64,000 bases of DNA from Amycolatopsis orientalis DSM 40040 = KCTC 9412 (GTDB lineage Bacteria > Actinomycetota > Actinomycetes > Mycobacteriales > Pseudonocardiaceae), in assembly GCF_000478275.1 (NCBI RefSeq), contig NZ_ASJB01000096.1, positions 1 through 64,000 on the forward strand. The letters run 5' to 3'. The notes below the pieces were generated by a model, which was not told the origin of the DNA, ran no database searches, and worked only from the letters and a program-made list of their open reading frames with translations. The position numbers and the translations under genes are program-made. Shown here piece after piece: positions 63,661-64,000 of the stretch; positions within the stretch are counted from its first letter, which is position 1, and each line of letters starts with the position of its first letter.

Positions 63661-64000
63661 TCAGTCCGGCCAGACTGGGGAGCGCTTCTCCAGGAAGGCC
63701 GCCCTTCCCTCCCTCGCCCCGGCCAGCTGCGACGCCGACGCCATCACTTCGAGCGCCAGCGCGTAGGCGTCGGCCTCGGGCCGGTCCAGCTGCGCGTAGA
63801 GGGTCTGTTTCCCCATCGCCTTGCTCGCCCGGCTCCCCCGCGTCGCACGCCCCAGCAGCGAAGCGACGGCTTCGTCCAGTGAGTCGTCCGGGACGACGCG
63901 GTTCACCAGGCCCCAGTCCAGCGCGGTCGCTGCGTCGATGACGTCCCCGGTGAGCGCCAGTTCCATCAGCCGTTTCCGCCCGATCGAGCGGGCCACCGGC
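63661..64000 (-). CDS. Enoyl-CoA hydratase/isomerase, C-terminal part (truncated by window)
   Basis: The visible C-terminal part of a crotonase-family protein, running off the window edge. ARSIGRKRLMELALTGDVIDAATALDWGLVNRVVPDDSLDEAVASLL and AFLEKRSPVW are typical of the fold. The oxyanion-hole region is outside the window, so the exact reaction (hydratase or isomerase) cannot be told. Confidence 0.88.
   Translation of the reverse strand, partial: PVARSIGRKRLMELALTGDVIDAATALDWGLVNRVVPDDSLDEAVASLLGRATRGSRASKAMGKQTLYAQLDRPEADAYALALEVMASASQLAGAREGRAAFLEKRSPVWPD

Overview
The window is chromosomal DNA of a high-GC actinobacterium. Codon use is strongly GC-biased, GTG and TTG starts are common, and neighbouring genes often overlap by 4 nt. 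The block 20431-35823 keeps the mycobacterial gene order Rv1341-Rv1329c (rdgB, rph, MBL hydrolase, murI, rhomboid, cysM, cysO, mec, P1 peptidase, DUF2017, clpS, pncB, dinG). NucS mismatch endonuclease, DUF3558 lipoprotein and vancomycin-type glycosyltransferase relatives also fit. I read it as Pseudonocardiaceae, most likely Amycolatopsis; this is inference from gene content, not from a marker gene.

Layout. 1-5940: a small HTH regulator, a flavin monooxygenase with divergent TetR, two small conserved proteins, a tRNA, and a quinone oxidoreductase with divergent TetR. 5960-11450: a DHFR-like reductase with an ArsR-SRPBCC regulator, an aminotransferase and O-methyltransferase pair, an SDR and a LysR. 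11490-14042: a two-component system coupled to a membrane protein. 14151-17811: a three-subunit molybdenum hydroxylase in tightly overlapping order (Mo, FAD, 2Fe-2S). 17858-20379: a GH25 muramidase, small exported or membrane proteins and Bcp. 20431-29529: the minus-strand housekeeping block, interrupted by an arylamine N-acetyltransferase and an Asp/Glu racemase. 29604-35823: NAD salvage (pncB-pncA), a KDPG-type aldolase, BioY and DinG. 36366-40725: OsmC, Pth2-like, SerB and cytochrome oxidase subunit I. 40862-52541: assorted accessory genes (kinase, glycosyltransferase, hydrolase, acetyltransferase, AraC, methyltransferase, phosphodiesterase, FmdB, membrane channel-like protein, cystathionine synthase with Lrp). 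52618-59893: a duplicated hydroxyacyl-CoA dehydrogenase, a PTS-type dihydroxyacetone kinase operon (dhaKLM with HPr), a DUF3558 lipoprotein and a sodium:solute symporter. 60135-64000: an unusual papain-like protease, a patatin, NucS, a NUDIX hydrolase and a truncated enoyl-CoA hydratase.

The most striking non-coding feature is a large set of long, nearly perfect palindromes. At least three dispersed sequence families recur: A (core CGTGAGTGGTAATGACGGTT, 6 copies), B (core TTTCGTCCTCTGGATGCGGT, 4 copies) and C (core ATGAAAGGTCCTTTCCTTGC, 3 copies). Several unrelated hairpins are added to these. Most sit just after stop codons, some contain the stop codon, and one holds the ribosome binding site of a LysR gene. 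A 168-bp foldback element with 20-bp terminal repeats and CTAG ends looks like a MITE and supplies the stop codon of a secreted-protein gene. Three hairpins with T-tracts look like ordinary intrinsic terminators.
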